Source: Umezawaea tangerina
Lineage (GTDB): Bacteria; Actinomycetota; Actinomycetes; Mycobacteriales; Pseudonocardiaceae
Reading direction: 5' to 3'
Assembly (NCBI RefSeq): GCF_003002815.1
Contig: NZ_PVTF01000010.1
Location: 1-64,000, forward strand
DNA length: 64,000 bases
Shown: positions 1-8,472 of the stretch, one piece after another
How positions within the stretch are numbered: the first letter of the stretch is position 1
Layout of the letters: every line of letters begins with the position of its first letter
Notes under the pieces: generated by a model
Seen by the model: the letters and a program-made list of their open reading frames with translations, nothing else
Database searches by the model: none
Told to the model about the DNA's origin: nothing
Translations under genes and position numbers: made by a program

Positions 1-43
1 AATGGGTGGAGTTGACCGGTACTAATAGGCCGAGGACTTGTTT
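1..43 (+). rRNA. 23S ribosomal RNA, 3' end (partial)
   Basis: The first bases read through the highly conserved 23S 3' terminus (the ACCGGTACTAATAGGCCGAG block). Only this tail is inside the window; the exact mature 3' end is approximate. It is followed on the same strand by a 5S gene, so the window opens inside an rRNA operon. Confidence 0.9.
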
Positions 44-156
44 ACGAAGACGCTACGCATCCACTGTGCGGTTCTGAAAGAACCGAACCGGACCACCTGG
101 GTCCACCTTGTATGGGGTGGAGACTCGGGTGTCTACGGGTTGGTAATTTCATAGTG

Positions 157-273
157 TTTCCGCGGTCATGGCGGAGGGGAAACACCCGGTCCCATTCCGA
201 ACCCGGTAGTTAAGCCCTCCTGCGCCGATGGTACTGCACTGGTGACGGTGTGGGAGAGTAGGTCACCGCGGGA
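157..273 (+). rRNA. 5S ribosomal RNA
   Basis: A 117-base block has the 5S hallmarks: the conserved CCCATTCCGAACCCGG segment in the middle, the GGGAGAGTAGGTC segment near the end, and pairing termini (TTTCCGCGGTC at the start against the GTCACCGCGGG end). It lies 113 bases after the 23S end and just before a strong terminator, the usual 23S-5S order. Confidence 0.93.
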
Positions 274-282
274 CAATTATTC

Positions 283-327
283 CCTCAGGGGGAGCACCAG
301 AACTGGTGCTCCCCCTGAGGATTTTTT
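283..327 (+). terminator. rRNA operon terminator
   Basis: A perfect 18-bp inverted repeat (arms 283-300 and 303-320, two-base centre) is followed directly by a run of six T. It starts ten bases after the 5S gene. This is a textbook intrinsic terminator, with the U-tract that is often missing in high-GC genomes. Confidence 0.92.
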
Positions 328-365
328 GCGTTTCGGGGGGTGTTGGCAGGCTGGGGCGGGGGTCG

Positions 366-514
366 CCTGGTGGTGAGGACCCCCCGATTCACAACTTACT
401 CAGGGGGTCCGACAGTTTTGGTGGGTCGGGCGGAGTGGATCAGAGGTCCCCTGGTCGTGAAGGCCCCCCGAAACCCAAGGTACTCAAGGGGTACGACAGT
501 TTTCTGGGGCTGGG
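366..514. repeat. two imperfect direct repeats with internal hairpins
   Basis: Positions 366-430 and 450-514 align without gaps at an 84-base offset. Shared blocks include CCTGGT.GTGA, a CCCCCCG run, a TACTCA.GGGGT segment and the GACAGTTTT end. The first copy contains an 8-bp stem (GGACCCCC with GGGGGTCC) about 18 bases apart, followed by CGACAGTTTT, which resembles a terminator. The copies lie between the rRNA terminator and the dGTPase gene. They may be tandem back-up terminators or copies of a dispersed repeat; the function is not shown. Confidence 0.6.
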
Positions 515-556
515 TGTCGGGGGAGGGGTGGGGGTGGGGTCGTCTACCGTTTCGGC

Positions 557-2125
557 ATGGAGCGTGAACACCTCGACCCGCGGACGGCCCGGCGATCGGG
601 AGGGACGGGTAGTGCGGCGGCGGATCTGGCGTCTAGTCCGTACCGGGTCGATCGGGATCGGGTGGCGAGCTCGCCGTTCTTCGCGCGGTTGGGCGGGGTG
701 ACGCAGGTCGTCAGTTCGACCGGGTCCGGGTTGTTGGTGCACAACCGGTTGACCCACAGCCTGAAGGTGGCGCAGGCGGCGCGGGCGATCGCCGAACGGC
801 TCTGCGCGCGGCCGGAGCTGGTGGGGGTGCTGGACAAGCTCGGTGGTTGCGACCCGGACGTGGTGGAGGCCGCGTCGCTCGCCCACGACCTGGGGCACCC
901 GCCGTTCGGGCACCTCGGTGAACAGGTGCTGGACCGGATCGCGCGGCACCGGCTGGGGCTGGCGGACGGGTTCGAGGGGAACGCGCAGTCGTTCCGGATC
1001 ATCACGACGACGGACGTGCGCGGACCCGGCGGGCTGGGGCTGGACCTGACGGTGGCGGTGCGGGCGGCGATGCTGAAGTACCCGTGGACCCGGCTGTCGC
1101 ACCCGAAGCCGCACCCCAAGGACCAGGTGGCACCGCCGAGGGGTGCGGCCGAACCGTCGGACGCGCCGGGCACGGGTGCGGTGAAGTTCTCGGCGTACGT
1201 GACCGAGCTCGAAGACCTGGTGCAGGCCCGCGCCCCCTACGAAGGGCGGGTCGAGAGCTGGCAGCAGACGGTCGAGGCGTCGGTCATGGACACGGCGGAC
1301 GACATCGCCTACGCGATCCACGACCTGGAGGACTTCCACCGCGTCGGCGTGCTCCAGCACGCGACCGTCGCCGCGGAACTGGGAACGTGGCTCATCGACG
1401 GCCTGGAACTGGCGGGCCTGTCGAGGGCGGACCTCATCGCACAGCAGCGGCGACCCGGTCGGTCGCTGGAGCTGCTCCGCCGCCGCCTGCACGCGAAGGA
1501 CTCGTGGGCGGTCGACGACGACGCGTTCACCGCGGCCGTGCTCAAGGTCAGGGCGGAACTGGTGGACGGGCTGCTGGCCGTGCCCTTCGACGGGTCGGTC
1601 GAGGCCGAACAGGCCGTCGCCGGGTTCTCCGCCCGCTGGACCCGCAGGCTGGTCGACGCGGTCGGGGTGCTGGAGGAGCCGACCACGCGGTCGGGTCACG
1701 TGGTGCTGGCCGTCGCGCAGTGGCACGAGGTGCAGGTGCTCAAGTTCGTGCACCGGCGATTCGTCTTGCTGCGCCCCGATCTCGCCCTGCACCAGCGCGG
1801 TCAGGCCCGGCTCATCACCGCACTGGTCGAGGCGCTGGAGCAGTGGGTCACCGACCGGCACGAGTCCGACCGGCTGCCCCGCAGGCTGCACGACCTGGTG
1901 GAACTGGCCGAGACCGAGTACGCCGTGCTGGCCCGCACCGACCCCACGGCGCTGATCGGAGCGACCGGTGAGGCACCGACCGGCGCCGACGCCGTGCGCG
2001 GACTCGCCCGCGGCCGCGCGGTGGTGGACTTCGTCGCATCCCTGACGGACAACCAGGCCGCAGCCCTTTTGGACGCTTTGTCCGGACGCACGGGTCAGTT
2101 GTGGACGGACGCCTTCGTCCTTTGA
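557..2125 (+). CDS. dgt: deoxyguanosinetriphosphate triphosphohydrolase-like HD protein
   Basis: The 522-residue product hydrolyses dNTPs (classically dGTP) to deoxynucleoside and triphosphate, a cytosolic role in nucleotide pool control. The HD-domain metal ligands are visible: H67 in the HNRLTHSLK segment, H110-D111 in LAHDLGHPPFGH, and a later Asp in DTADDIAYAIHDLED near residue 246. The length fits actinobacterial dGTPases. The ATG at 557 gives the conserved N-terminus (SPYRVDRDRVASSPFFARL) shortly after the start, but no clear Shine-Dalgarno site precedes it. In many actinobacteria dgt lies next to dnaG; here it stands alone behind an rRNA operon. Confidence 0.88.
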   Translation: MEREHLDPRTARRSGGTGSAAADLASSPYRVDRDRVASSPFFARLGGVTQVVSSTGSGLLVHNRLTHSLKVAQAARAIAERLCARPELVGVLDKLGGCDPDVVEAASLAHDLGHPPFGHLGEQVLDRIARHRLGLADGFEGNAQSFRIITTTDVRGPGGLGLDLTVAVRAAMLKYPWTRLSHPKPHPKDQVAPPRGAAEPSDAPGTGAVKFSAYVTELEDLVQARAPYEGRVESWQQTVEASVMDTADDIAYAIHDLEDFHRVGVLQHATVAAELGTWLIDGLELAGLSRADLIAQQRRPGRSLELLRRRLHAKDSWAVDDDAFTAAVLKVRAELVDGLLAVPFDGSVEAEQAVAGFSARWTRRLVDAVGVLEEPTTRSGHVVLAVAQWHEVQVLKFVHRRFVLLRPDLALHQRGQARLITALVEALEQWVTDRHESDRLPRRLHDLVELAETEYAVLARTDPTALIGATGEAPTGADAVRGLARGRAVVDFVASLTDNQAAALLDALSGRTGQLWTDAFVL

Positions 2126-2162
2126 GGCCACTCGCGCGCGGACGTGCCCCCATTCGGGCGTG

Positions 2163-2176
2163 TGGACAGCTGTCCA
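2163..2176. promoter_or_regulatory. 14-bp perfect palindrome upstream of the peptidase
   Basis: TGGACAGCTGTCCA is a perfect palindrome in the gap after dgt, about 185 bases before the peptidase start. It could be an operator, but no regulator is assigned and it does not match the actinobacterial LexA box. Confidence 0.3.
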
Positions 2177-2246
2177 TCGAGAACAAATGCTTTGTGAACG
2201 GTCAACTCTTGGTGCCCCGCCTGATGAGACGTCCTCCAAACGGACG

Positions 2247-2276
2247 CTGACGGTGTTCAGCCGAGCACAATACGTT
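2247..2276 (+). promoter_or_regulatory. possible promoter of the peptidase gene
   Basis: CTGACG (2247-2252) and TACGTT (2271-2276), 18 bases apart, resemble -35 and -10 boxes about 70 bases before the peptidase start. Pattern only. Confidence 0.3.
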
Positions 2277-2346
2277 GGCGCGGCCGGTTCGATCCGGCTC
2301 CAAGGTCGCGTGCGTCGGGGCACGCTCAAACCCGGGGGAGACGCCC

Positions 2347-5151
2347 GTGCGCTCACCGCTGCACCGTTCACGAAGAAAATCACTGGTCGCCGCCGGAACG
2401 GCGATGTTGCTGGCGACACTGGGTTCCATCACCCCGGTGACGGCCGCTCCGGCCAAGCCGGGCAAGGACGTCTCGGACACGACTGCGAAGCAGATCTCCG
2501 CTTTGCAGGACATCAAGAAGTCCCTCACCAAAGCCGAGTCCAAAGTGGACAGCGCACTGGTCGTCGAGCAGCGCAAGCGCTCGTCGGTCAGCACCGCGTC
2601 CAAGCTCCCGGACCTGAAGACCGGTGTCGAGGTCCAGAGCGGTGACACCGTCCTGGTCGACATCCGGGCCGAGAAGGTCGGCGACGAGCTGCTGAACGCC
2701 ATCCGCGGCGGCGGGGGTGGCATCCGCTCGTTCTCCGTCGACGGCGGCACGGTGCGGGCGCAGGTCCCGCTCGCCTCGATCGGCGCCATCGCCGGTCGCG
2801 ACGACGTCAAGAAGGTCGAAGCGGCCGTGGGCGCGATCACCGCGCACATCGAGCCGTCCGACGTCACCAAGACGAAGAAGCCCCGCGCGGAGCTGTCCAA
2901 GGAGGCCAAGGCCAAGCAGATCGAGGCCAAGACCCGCGAGGCGCTCATCACGGTCCAGGCGACGAAGACCGCCGAGAGCGACCGCGCCCACGCGGCCGAC
3001 ACCGCGCGCGGCCAGTTCCACGTCACCGGCACCGGCGTGAAGCTCTGCGCCCTGTCCGACGGCGTGAGCTCGCTGGCGACCTCGCAGGCCGCGGGCGAGC
3101 TGCCCGCTGTCGACGTGCTCACCGGCCAGGCGGGCTCGGGTGACGAGGGCACGGCGATGCTGGAGATCCTCCACGACCTCGCCCCGAACGCGGCGCTCGG
3201 CTTCGCCACCGCGTTCAACGGCGACGCCAGCTTCGCCGACAACATCAAGGCCCTGCGCTTCCAGCTGGGCTGCGACGTCATCGTCGACGACGTCCTCTAC
3301 TTCAACGAGTCCCCGTTCCAGGACGGCATCATCGCGCGCGCTGTCGACGCGGTGCACGCCGACGGCGCGCTGTACTTCTCCTCCGCGGGCAACGAGGGCA
3401 ACGTCGCGGAAGGCACCTCCGGTCACTGGGAGGGCAACTTCGTCGACTCCGGCGTCGGCATCGGCCGCTTCGCCGGCACCGCGCACGACTTCGACCCGAA
3501 CCCCAACGCCAAGCAGGTCTTCAACCCGCTGTCGGCGAACTCGGGCGGCGTGCCGGTCACGCTCTTCTGGAACGACCCGCTGGGCCAGTCCTCCAACGAC
3601 TACGACCTCTACCTGACCAACGCGCAGGGCGCGGTCGTGGCGTTCAGCCAGAACCCGCAGGAAGGCACGCAGGACCCGTACGAGCGGGTCAACACCACCA
3701 CCGGTGGTCTGCGCCTGTCCGTCGTCAAGTTCCGCGGCGAGGACCGCTACATCGCGCTCTCCGCGCTGGGCGGCCGCTTCAAGGACTCCGCCGACGGCCT
3801 GAAGAAGTTCGTCACCCCCGGCGTGACCCGCGGCCACTCCGCCGCGAACGGCGCCATCAGCGTCGCCGCGGCCCCGGCCGCCGGTGCGCTGCCCTTCGAC
3901 CTCGAGCCCGGTGACCCGGCGAACCCGAAGGGTCCGTACCCCGGCACCTTCACCTCCGCGTCCAAGCTCGAGCGCTTCACCTCCGACGGCCCGCGCAAGG
4001 TGTTCTTCAAGGCCGACGGCACCCCGTTGACCGAGACCCGGCAGAAGCCGGACATCACCGCGGCCGACGGCGTGACCACGAGCGTGTCCGGCTTCAACCC
4101 GTTCTTCGGCACGTCGGCCGCCGCGCCGAACGCCGCCGCGATCGCGGGTCTGATCCTGTCGGGCAACCCGACGCTCACCCCGGACGAGGTCAAGGAAGCC
4201 CTCACGGCGACGGCGATCGACATCGCCGAGCCCGGCACCGACAACCGCTCCGGCGTCGGCGTCGTGCTGGCCGACAGCGCGCTGTCCTACACCGGTGCGA
4301 GCCCGCAGGCCCTCGCCACCGCGCAGAAGCCGACCATCGTCAACGACTCCGACGGCAGCCAGTACCTGAAGCCGGGTACGACGTCCACGGTGACGCTGCC
4401 GGTGACCAACACCGGTGACGGCACGGCGGCGTCCACCAGCGTCGTCCTGACCACGCCCACCGCGGGCGTGACGATCGCGCCGAGGTCCAAGTCCTACGGC
4501 AACATCGAGGTCGGCCAGACCGTCACCAACACGTTCAAGGTGACCATCCCCGGCACGTTCGTGCCCGGTGACCAGGTCAAGCTGGACGCGAAGGTCACGT
4601 TCGCGGGCTCCACCTCGCCCACGACCGGCTCGTTCCAGCTGGGCGTCGGCGAACCGTCCCGCGACGTCAAGAACTTCGCCTACACCGGTGCCCCGGTCGC
4701 GATCCCGGACAACAGCACCGTCGGCGCGTCCATCCAGATCCCGGTGACCGGCATCGGCCGGGCGTCGAAGGTGACGTTCTCGATCGACGGCGACACGTGC
4801 ACGACCGCCGACGCGGCCACCACGGTCGGCATCGACCACACCTTCGTCGGCGACCTGGTCGGCACCCTGACCTCCCCGTCGGGCGCCACCGCCACGCTGT
4901 TCTCGCGTTCCGGCGCGGCGGGCAACAACCTGTGCAAGGTCGTCTTCGACGACGCCGCGGCCGCTTCCTTCAGCACGGTGACCTCGGCGCTCGCGCCGTT
5001 CACCGGTTCCTGGAAGCCCGCTTCGTCGACGCTGGGCTCGCTGATCGCCGGTTCGGCGGACGGCACCTGGACGTTCAAGGTGACCGACACCGCGGGCACC
5101 GACGTCGGCTCCGTGCGGGCCGTGTCGCTGCACCTCGCGGGTTACGTGTAA
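2347..5151 (+). CDS. secreted atypical subtilase (S8 family) with C-terminal P-domain
   Basis: The 934-residue exported serine peptidase starts at GTG 2347, because GGGGGAG lies six bases upstream and a signal peptide follows at once (basic HRSRRK, hydrophobic core, AAPA cleavage region). An upstream ATG at 2275 would put 24 unlikely residues before the signal. A pro-region of about 200 residues precedes the catalytic domain. Active-site segments are LCALSDG (D238), a GDEGTAMLE segment with E267 where subtilases carry His, the oxyanion Asn in SSAGNEGN (N349) and FGTSAAAPNAAA (S590). The last ~140 residues are a proprotein-convertase P-domain, with DHTFVGDLVGTLTSPSG as its signature. The Glu substitution gives a sedolisin-like Ser-Glu-Asp set; activity is not proven. 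Confidence 0.85.
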   Translation: MRSPLHRSRRKSLVAAGTAMLLATLGSITPVTAAPAKPGKDVSDTTAKQISALQDIKKSLTKAESKVDSALVVEQRKRSSVSTASKLPDLKTGVEVQSGDTVLVDIRAEKVGDELLNAIRGGGGGIRSFSVDGGTVRAQVPLASIGAIAGRDDVKKVEAAVGAITAHIEPSDVTKTKKPRAELSKEAKAKQIEAKTREALITVQATKTAESDRAHAADTARGQFHVTGTGVKLCALSDGVSSLATSQAAGELPAVDVLTGQAGSGDEGTAMLEILHDLAPNAALGFATAFNGDASFADNIKALRFQLGCDVIVDDVLYFNESPFQDGIIARAVDAVHADGALYFSSAGNEGNVAEGTSGHWEGNFVDSGVGIGRFAGTAHDFDPNPNAKQVFNPLSANSGGVPVTLFWNDPLGQSSNDYDLYLTNAQGAVVAFSQNPQEGTQDPYERVNTTTGGLRLSVVKFRGEDRYIALSALGGRFKDSADGLKKFVTPGVTRGHSAANGAISVAAAPAAGALPFDLEPGDPANPKGPYPGTFTSASKLERFTSDGPRKVFFKADGTPLTETRQKPDITAADGVTTSVSGFNPFFGTSAAAPNAAAIAGLILSGNPTLTPDEVKEALTATAIDIAEPGTDNRSGVGVVLADSALSYTGASPQALATAQKPTIVNDSDGSQYLKPGTTSTVTLPVTNTGDGTAASTSVVLTTPTAGVTIAPRSKSYGNIEVGQTVTNTFKVTIPGTFVPGDQVKLDAKVTFAGSTSPTTGSFQLGVGEPSRDVKNFAYTGAPVAIPDNSTVGASIQIPVTGIGRASKVTFSIDGDTCTTADAATTVGIDHTFVGDLVGTLTSPSGATATLFSRSGAAGNNLCKVVFDDAAAASFSTVTSALAPFTGSWKPASSTLGSLIAGSADGTWTFKVTDTAGTDVGSVRAVSLHLAGYV

Positions 5152-5215
5152 CCACTGGTCGGAGGTGCCCCGCGGCCCGGTGCCGCGGGGCACCCCGCAC
5201 CAGGTCCCGCACCAA

Positions 5216-5254
5216 CGAGAAGGGCCCCCGCCACGGTGGCGGGGGCCCTTCTCG
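5216..5254. terminator. bidirectional terminator between convergent genes
   Basis: An almost uninterrupted 19-bp inverted repeat (arms 5216-5234 and 5236-5254) lies between the peptidase (+) and the HTH gene (-), which converge here. There is no T-run, as is common for high-GC terminators. Confidence 0.8.
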
Positions 5255-5263
5255 GCTGTTCGT

Positions 5264-6241
5264 CTACTTGGGCCATTCCCAGCGGACGCCGAACACGCCG
5301 GGACCGAAGCCCAGCGCCACGGCGTGCACACCGCCCGCGTTGTCCAGGGTGAGGTTGCGGCGACGCGACGGCGTCTCGTCACCGGCGGGCAGGCTGTACT
5401 GCTGGCAGCGCGCGGGCAGGTTCGACTGGTCGAACCGGACCTCGATCACGTACTCGCGCACGGGAAGCCGGAACTTGCGCGCGAAGGAGTTGTTGCCCGC
5501 GGGGTAGTGCCCGTCGGGGAAGACCAGTTCGTACTCCATGATGATGGTCTCGCCCCTGGCCAGCGGGCGGTCGAACATCATCTCGGCGACCATGATGTTG
5601 GCGTCGGTGTCCTCGGCGACCCGGCCCAGGTGGCAGTTGCGGAGGTTCGCGACCTCCGGCAGCACGTCGGACTCCTCGGTCTCGAACACCAGCGCCCAGC
5701 GGTCCGGGCCGTCCTGCTCGGCGCGCAGGATCTGCCGGACCCAGATGGAGCGCTGACCGCCGTCGGCGGCGATCTCGATGCGGTCGTGCTGGCTGATCCG
5801 CCCGAGCTTGACGTCGGACGTCGTGTCCACCTTGGTGAGCAGGTCGGCGACCCGGTCACGGCGCGCCCAGAGGGCGTCGATGGGCATCATCGTGGTGGGA
5901 CGGCATCGCCGCCCGCGTGGACGGGGTGGCCCGAGCAGGGCCGACAGGCCCGCCTGCGGAACACCCAGGACGGACTCGAGGTGCCGGAGCGCCTCCAGCG
6001 ACTCGGGTCGTTCGGGGCGGCGTCGGCCCGACTGCCAGTAGCTGAGCGTCGCGACGCTGATCGTGACACCGCGCAGACCCAGCCGGTGCTGGATGCGGTC
6101 CAGGCTGAGCCGACTCGCTTTGATCGCGGCTCTCAGGGCCTCGGGAAACGGTCCCGTGGTCAGGAGCTGCGCCAGACTGCCGTGGCCCGTCGAATCGATG
6201 TCTTCGACAGACAGAGTAGGTCGACCGGCAGCGTTGGTCAT
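5264..6241 (-). CDS. helix-turn-helix regulator-like protein with C-terminal ligand-type domain
   Basis: A 325-residue protein. Residues about 35-105 look like an XRE-type HTH unit (helix pattern around GVTISVATLSYWQSGRRRPERPESLEALRHL split by a turn, with the recognition segment SVATLSYWQSGRR). The remaining ~200 residues form a mainly beta-strand domain (metabolite- or envelope-sensing is possible) that I do not recognise by name. It is divergent from the methyltransferase-like gene and convergent with the peptidase. No binding site is obvious. It could be a transcription factor whose effector domain is specific to actinomycetes. Confidence 0.6.
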   Translation of the reverse strand: MTNAAGRPTLSVEDIDSTGHGSLAQLLTTGPFPEALRAAIKASRLSLDRIQHRLGLRGVTISVATLSYWQSGRRRPERPESLEALRHLESVLGVPQAGLSALLGPPRPRGRRCRPTTMMPIDALWARRDRVADLLTKVDTTSDVKLGRISQHDRIEIAADGGQRSIWVRQILRAEQDGPDRWALVFETEESDVLPEVANLRNCHLGRVAEDTDANIMVAEMMFDRPLARGETIIMEYELVFPDGHYPAGNNSFARKFRLPVREYVIEVRFDQSNLPARCQQYSLPAGDETPSRRRNLTLDNAGGVHAVALGFGPGVFGVRWEWPK

Positions 6242-6557
6242 GGTGACTCCCCGCTGTCATTAGATCACGCCCAAGTGACCCTACCCGCCAACGTTGAGTG
6301 TTGGTGGCGACCGGATGGAGTCAATGGTTGGTCCGTACGGGTTACACGTTCGAACCGATGACACCTATCTGTCAAGTGGTGATCGCCGGTCCTTCGCCCA
6401 GTGTGAACCCGCCGGTAACATTGTGCATGAGGCACCGGATGCGCGGTACAAGCCCCTTCGGTGCCGGTTGTGCCGTCGTGGTGGTCCGGCGCCCACCCGC
6501 TCCGGGCCACCACCGATCGGCCACCGTGCTGGCGACCCCCGATCGGGTGGCTCTACT
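6242..6557. other. divergent intergenic region, no confident gene
   Basis: A 316-base gap lies between the HTH gene (-) and the methyltransferase-like gene (+). The downstream frame stays open back to an ATG at 6294, but the 88 residues this adds look unlike protein (low hydrophobic periodicity, many Arg/Pro), so I leave them out. No strong promoter or repeat was seen. Confidence 0.4.
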
Positions 6558-7151
6558 GTGTCCCCGGTGACCGCTGGCCAGGATTACGTCCCCGGACAAG
6601 GCGAACCGGACGACGTGCTCGTCGAGGTCGCGCGGGCGGTGCTCGGCCCTGGTGAGCACCGCGTCATCGACCTCATCGACATCTCGCGCCAGCCCTACGG
6701 GCGGGTGGTGGACGTGGTGCGCGCGAGCGACGACCTGGTTCCCCGCCTGGCCCACGAGAACGCGCTGGGCCAGGCCTTCCTGCTGGCCCGGAAGTGCCTT
6801 CGGCCCGGCGGCCTCCTGGTGGCCGCGGTGCCCGAGCTCGACCGGCTGAGCAGGCTCCGCCCGATCACCGCGCCCCCGAAGGTGCTCGGCCGCGGCGAGA
6901 GCCGCCAGGTGACCGTGCAGCTGTGGGACTGGTCCAACGACGGCGAGTCCTACGAGCTGGAGGTCGTCCAGCTGGAGCGCGCGCTGGGCGCCTGGCAGAT
7001 CGCGTCCTCGGTCGCGACCCGGCACCGCGTGCTCACCCCCGAGCAGATGGCCGAGCAGTTCGCGATCGCGGGCTTCGGCGCCGTGCAGCGCCTCTCGCCG
7101 GGGGAGAGCGGACATCCGCTGCCGGTGTGGGTGGCCGTCGCCCCCGCGTAG
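6558..7151 (+). CDS. class I methyltransferase-like protein, lacking the SAM-binding loop
   Basis: The 197-residue product has the C-terminal half of a class I SAM methyltransferase: a FARKCLRPGG-type post-motif (LARKCLRPGGLLVAAVP), QLWDWSNDGESYELE, then the LTPEQMAEQFAIAGFGAV segment typical of the family's last strand and helix. The N-terminal nucleotide-binding loop (DxGxGxG) is absent: the sequence goes from VIDLIDISRQPYG straight into VVDVVRASDDL. GTG 6558 has GGGTGG seven bases upstream; GTG 6567 is an alternative. It is either a degenerate enzyme or a non-catalytic scaffold. Confidence 0.5.
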   Translation: MSPVTAGQDYVPGQGEPDDVLVEVARAVLGPGEHRVIDLIDISRQPYGRVVDVVRASDDLVPRLAHENALGQAFLLARKCLRPGGLLVAAVPELDRLSRLRPITAPPKVLGRGESRQVTVQLWDWSNDGESYELEVVQLERALGAWQIASSVATRHRVLTPEQMAEQFAIAGFGAVQRLSPGESGHPLPVWVAVAPA

Positions 7152-7179
7152 GGGACATGATCGGGCCCATGCGCCTGAT

Positions 7180-7863
7180 GTGCTGCGGTCCGTGAGCCGG
7201 ACCAGGGCGGTGCCCGGCGGCGGGCTGGCCGTCGAGGTCGAGCCCGAACGGCTGGCGGGCTGGTTCGACCGGTTCGCCGGACGCCACGGCGGCATCACGC
7301 GCACGGTGGCCGCGGCCGAGCACGTGCGGGTCGAGGCGGCCGACGGGACGCGGGCCGAGGTGGACGTGCCGTTCGGGCCGCTGGCCGACGTGGGGGAGTG
7401 GTCGGGAGCGGCGCTGGACGGACTGGTCGCGCACGCGCTCGTGCCCCGGCGCGTCGGACTGCTCCTGGTGCGGCTGGGCGGCCACAGCGTCGGGATCGCC
7501 GTGGACGGCGTGGTGGAGGTGTCCACCACCGACAGCCGCCAGGTGCACGGGCGCAACAAGGCGGGCGGGTGGTCGCAGCAGCGGTTCGCGCGCCGCCGCG
7601 ACGGCCAGGCGCGGGTGGCGCTGCGCGCGGCCGCCGCCGACGCCGTCCGGGTGCTGGCGCCGAGGGTGGACGAGCTGGCCGCCGTCGTGCTGGGCGGTGA
7701 CCGGCAGGCGCTGGACGTGCTGCGGGCCGACCGGGCGCTGGCCGGGGTGTTCGCCAAGGCGGGGGAGCGGGTGCTCGACGTCGCCGAGCCGCGCCGGGCC
7801 GTCCTCGACGAGGCCGCGCGACGTGCCCGCGCCGTCGAGGTCGTCGTCCGGCGACCGGTCTGA
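7180..7863 (+). CDS. acVLRF1-family peptidyl-tRNA hydrolase
   Basis: The 227-residue protein matches the actinobacterial Vms1-like release-factor family, eRF1-fold hydrolases that cleave nascent chains from tRNA on stalled large subunits in ribosome rescue. The most telling segment is GRNKAGGWSQQRFARRRDGQ in the middle, the family's catalytic-loop region with Gln. It is preceded by a strand-rich stretch ending in VGIAVDGVVEVSTTDSRQVHG. GTG 7180 is used; GTG 7192 is possible. It follows the methyltransferase-like gene by 28 bases and may be co-transcribed. Confidence 0.82.
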   Translation: MLRSVSRTRAVPGGGLAVEVEPERLAGWFDRFAGRHGGITRTVAAAEHVRVEAADGTRAEVDVPFGPLADVGEWSGAALDGLVAHALVPRRVGLLLVRLGGHSVGIAVDGVVEVSTTDSRQVHGRNKAGGWSQQRFARRRDGQARVALRAAAADAVRVLAPRVDELAAVVLGGDRQALDVLRADRALAGVFAKAGERVLDVAEPRRAVLDEAARRARAVEVVVRRPV

Positions 7864-7971
7864 CGGCGACCGGAGAAGTCGGTGGAAGTCGGTGCAACCG
7901 GGACTCCGGCCCATCGCATGGATAGGGGTGAGGGCGGCGAACGGCCGTCCCGACACACCTAGGAGCAGCAA

Positions 7972-8364
7972 GTGCGCAAACGACTCGTTGTGGTGGCCGG
8001 TGCCGTGGTGCTCGGTGGGCTCGGCATCGCCGTCCCGACCATCGCCCTGGCCGCCAACAGCGGCAGCACCGCGCCGCAGGTCACGTCACCGGTGCCGACC
8101 ACGCCGATCGCCACCTCCCCGGTCGCGACCAGCCCGGTGACCACGTCGCCCGCCGCACCCGTGGAGACGAGCCCGGCGACGACCACCCCCGCGGCCCCGG
8201 TCGAGACCAGTCCCGGCGCCCCCGTCGAGACCAGTCCGGCGGCCGCTCCGGTCCAGACGAGCCCCGCCGCCCCGATCCGGACGACCCCGGCGGCCCCGGT
8301 CGAGACCAGTCCGGCGGCCACCACCCCCGCGCCCCCGGTCGAGACGACGCCCGCCTCGAACTAG
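7972..8364 (+). CDS. secreted Pro/Thr/Ser/Ala-rich repeat protein
   Basis: A 130-residue exported protein. Residues 1-27 are a signal peptide (MRKR, hydrophobic core, ALAAN). The rest is low complexity, built on repeats of the type AAPVETSP and TTPAAPVETSP. No enzymatic domain is present. GTG 7972 is preceded by AGGAGCAGCAA. The same PVETSP repeat ends the membrane protein encoded downstream of the sigma factor (8990-9457), so the two proteins may share a cell-wall-spanning role and common control. Length and repeats suggest a stalk or wall-associated peptide. Confidence 0.7.
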   Translation: MRKRLVVVAGAVVLGGLGIAVPTIALAANSGSTAPQVTSPVPTTPIATSPVATSPVTTSPAAPVETSPATTTPAAPVETSPGAPVETSPAAAPVQTSPAAPIRTTPAAPVETSPAATTPAPPVETTPASN

Positions 8365-8472
8365 CCACCGGTTCGGTTACCGTCGTCCACGGCGGCCGCG
8401 TCGTCACCGCCGCCCGAGCAGGCGGTGACGACGCCTCCGACCACCCGGCTCTGAGCGGAGAGCACCCCACGC

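Noticed and set aside
2163-2176. LexA-type SOS box reading of the palindrome
   Set aside because: The sequence does not match the actinobacterial GAAC..GTTC consensus.
440-2419. 659-residue minus-strand frame opposite dgt
   Set aside because: High-GC shadow frame with Arg/Pro/Gly/His-rich composition and no recognised motif; the HD-domain gene on the plus strand explains the sequence.
2380-5382. 1000-residue minus-strand frame opposite the peptidase
   Set aside because: Composition is Arg/Gly/Val-rich with no domains; typical antisense of a GC-rich gene.
6294-6557. 88-residue N-terminal extension of the methyltransferase-like gene
   Set aside because: Not protein-like, and a better ribosome site lies before GTG 6558.
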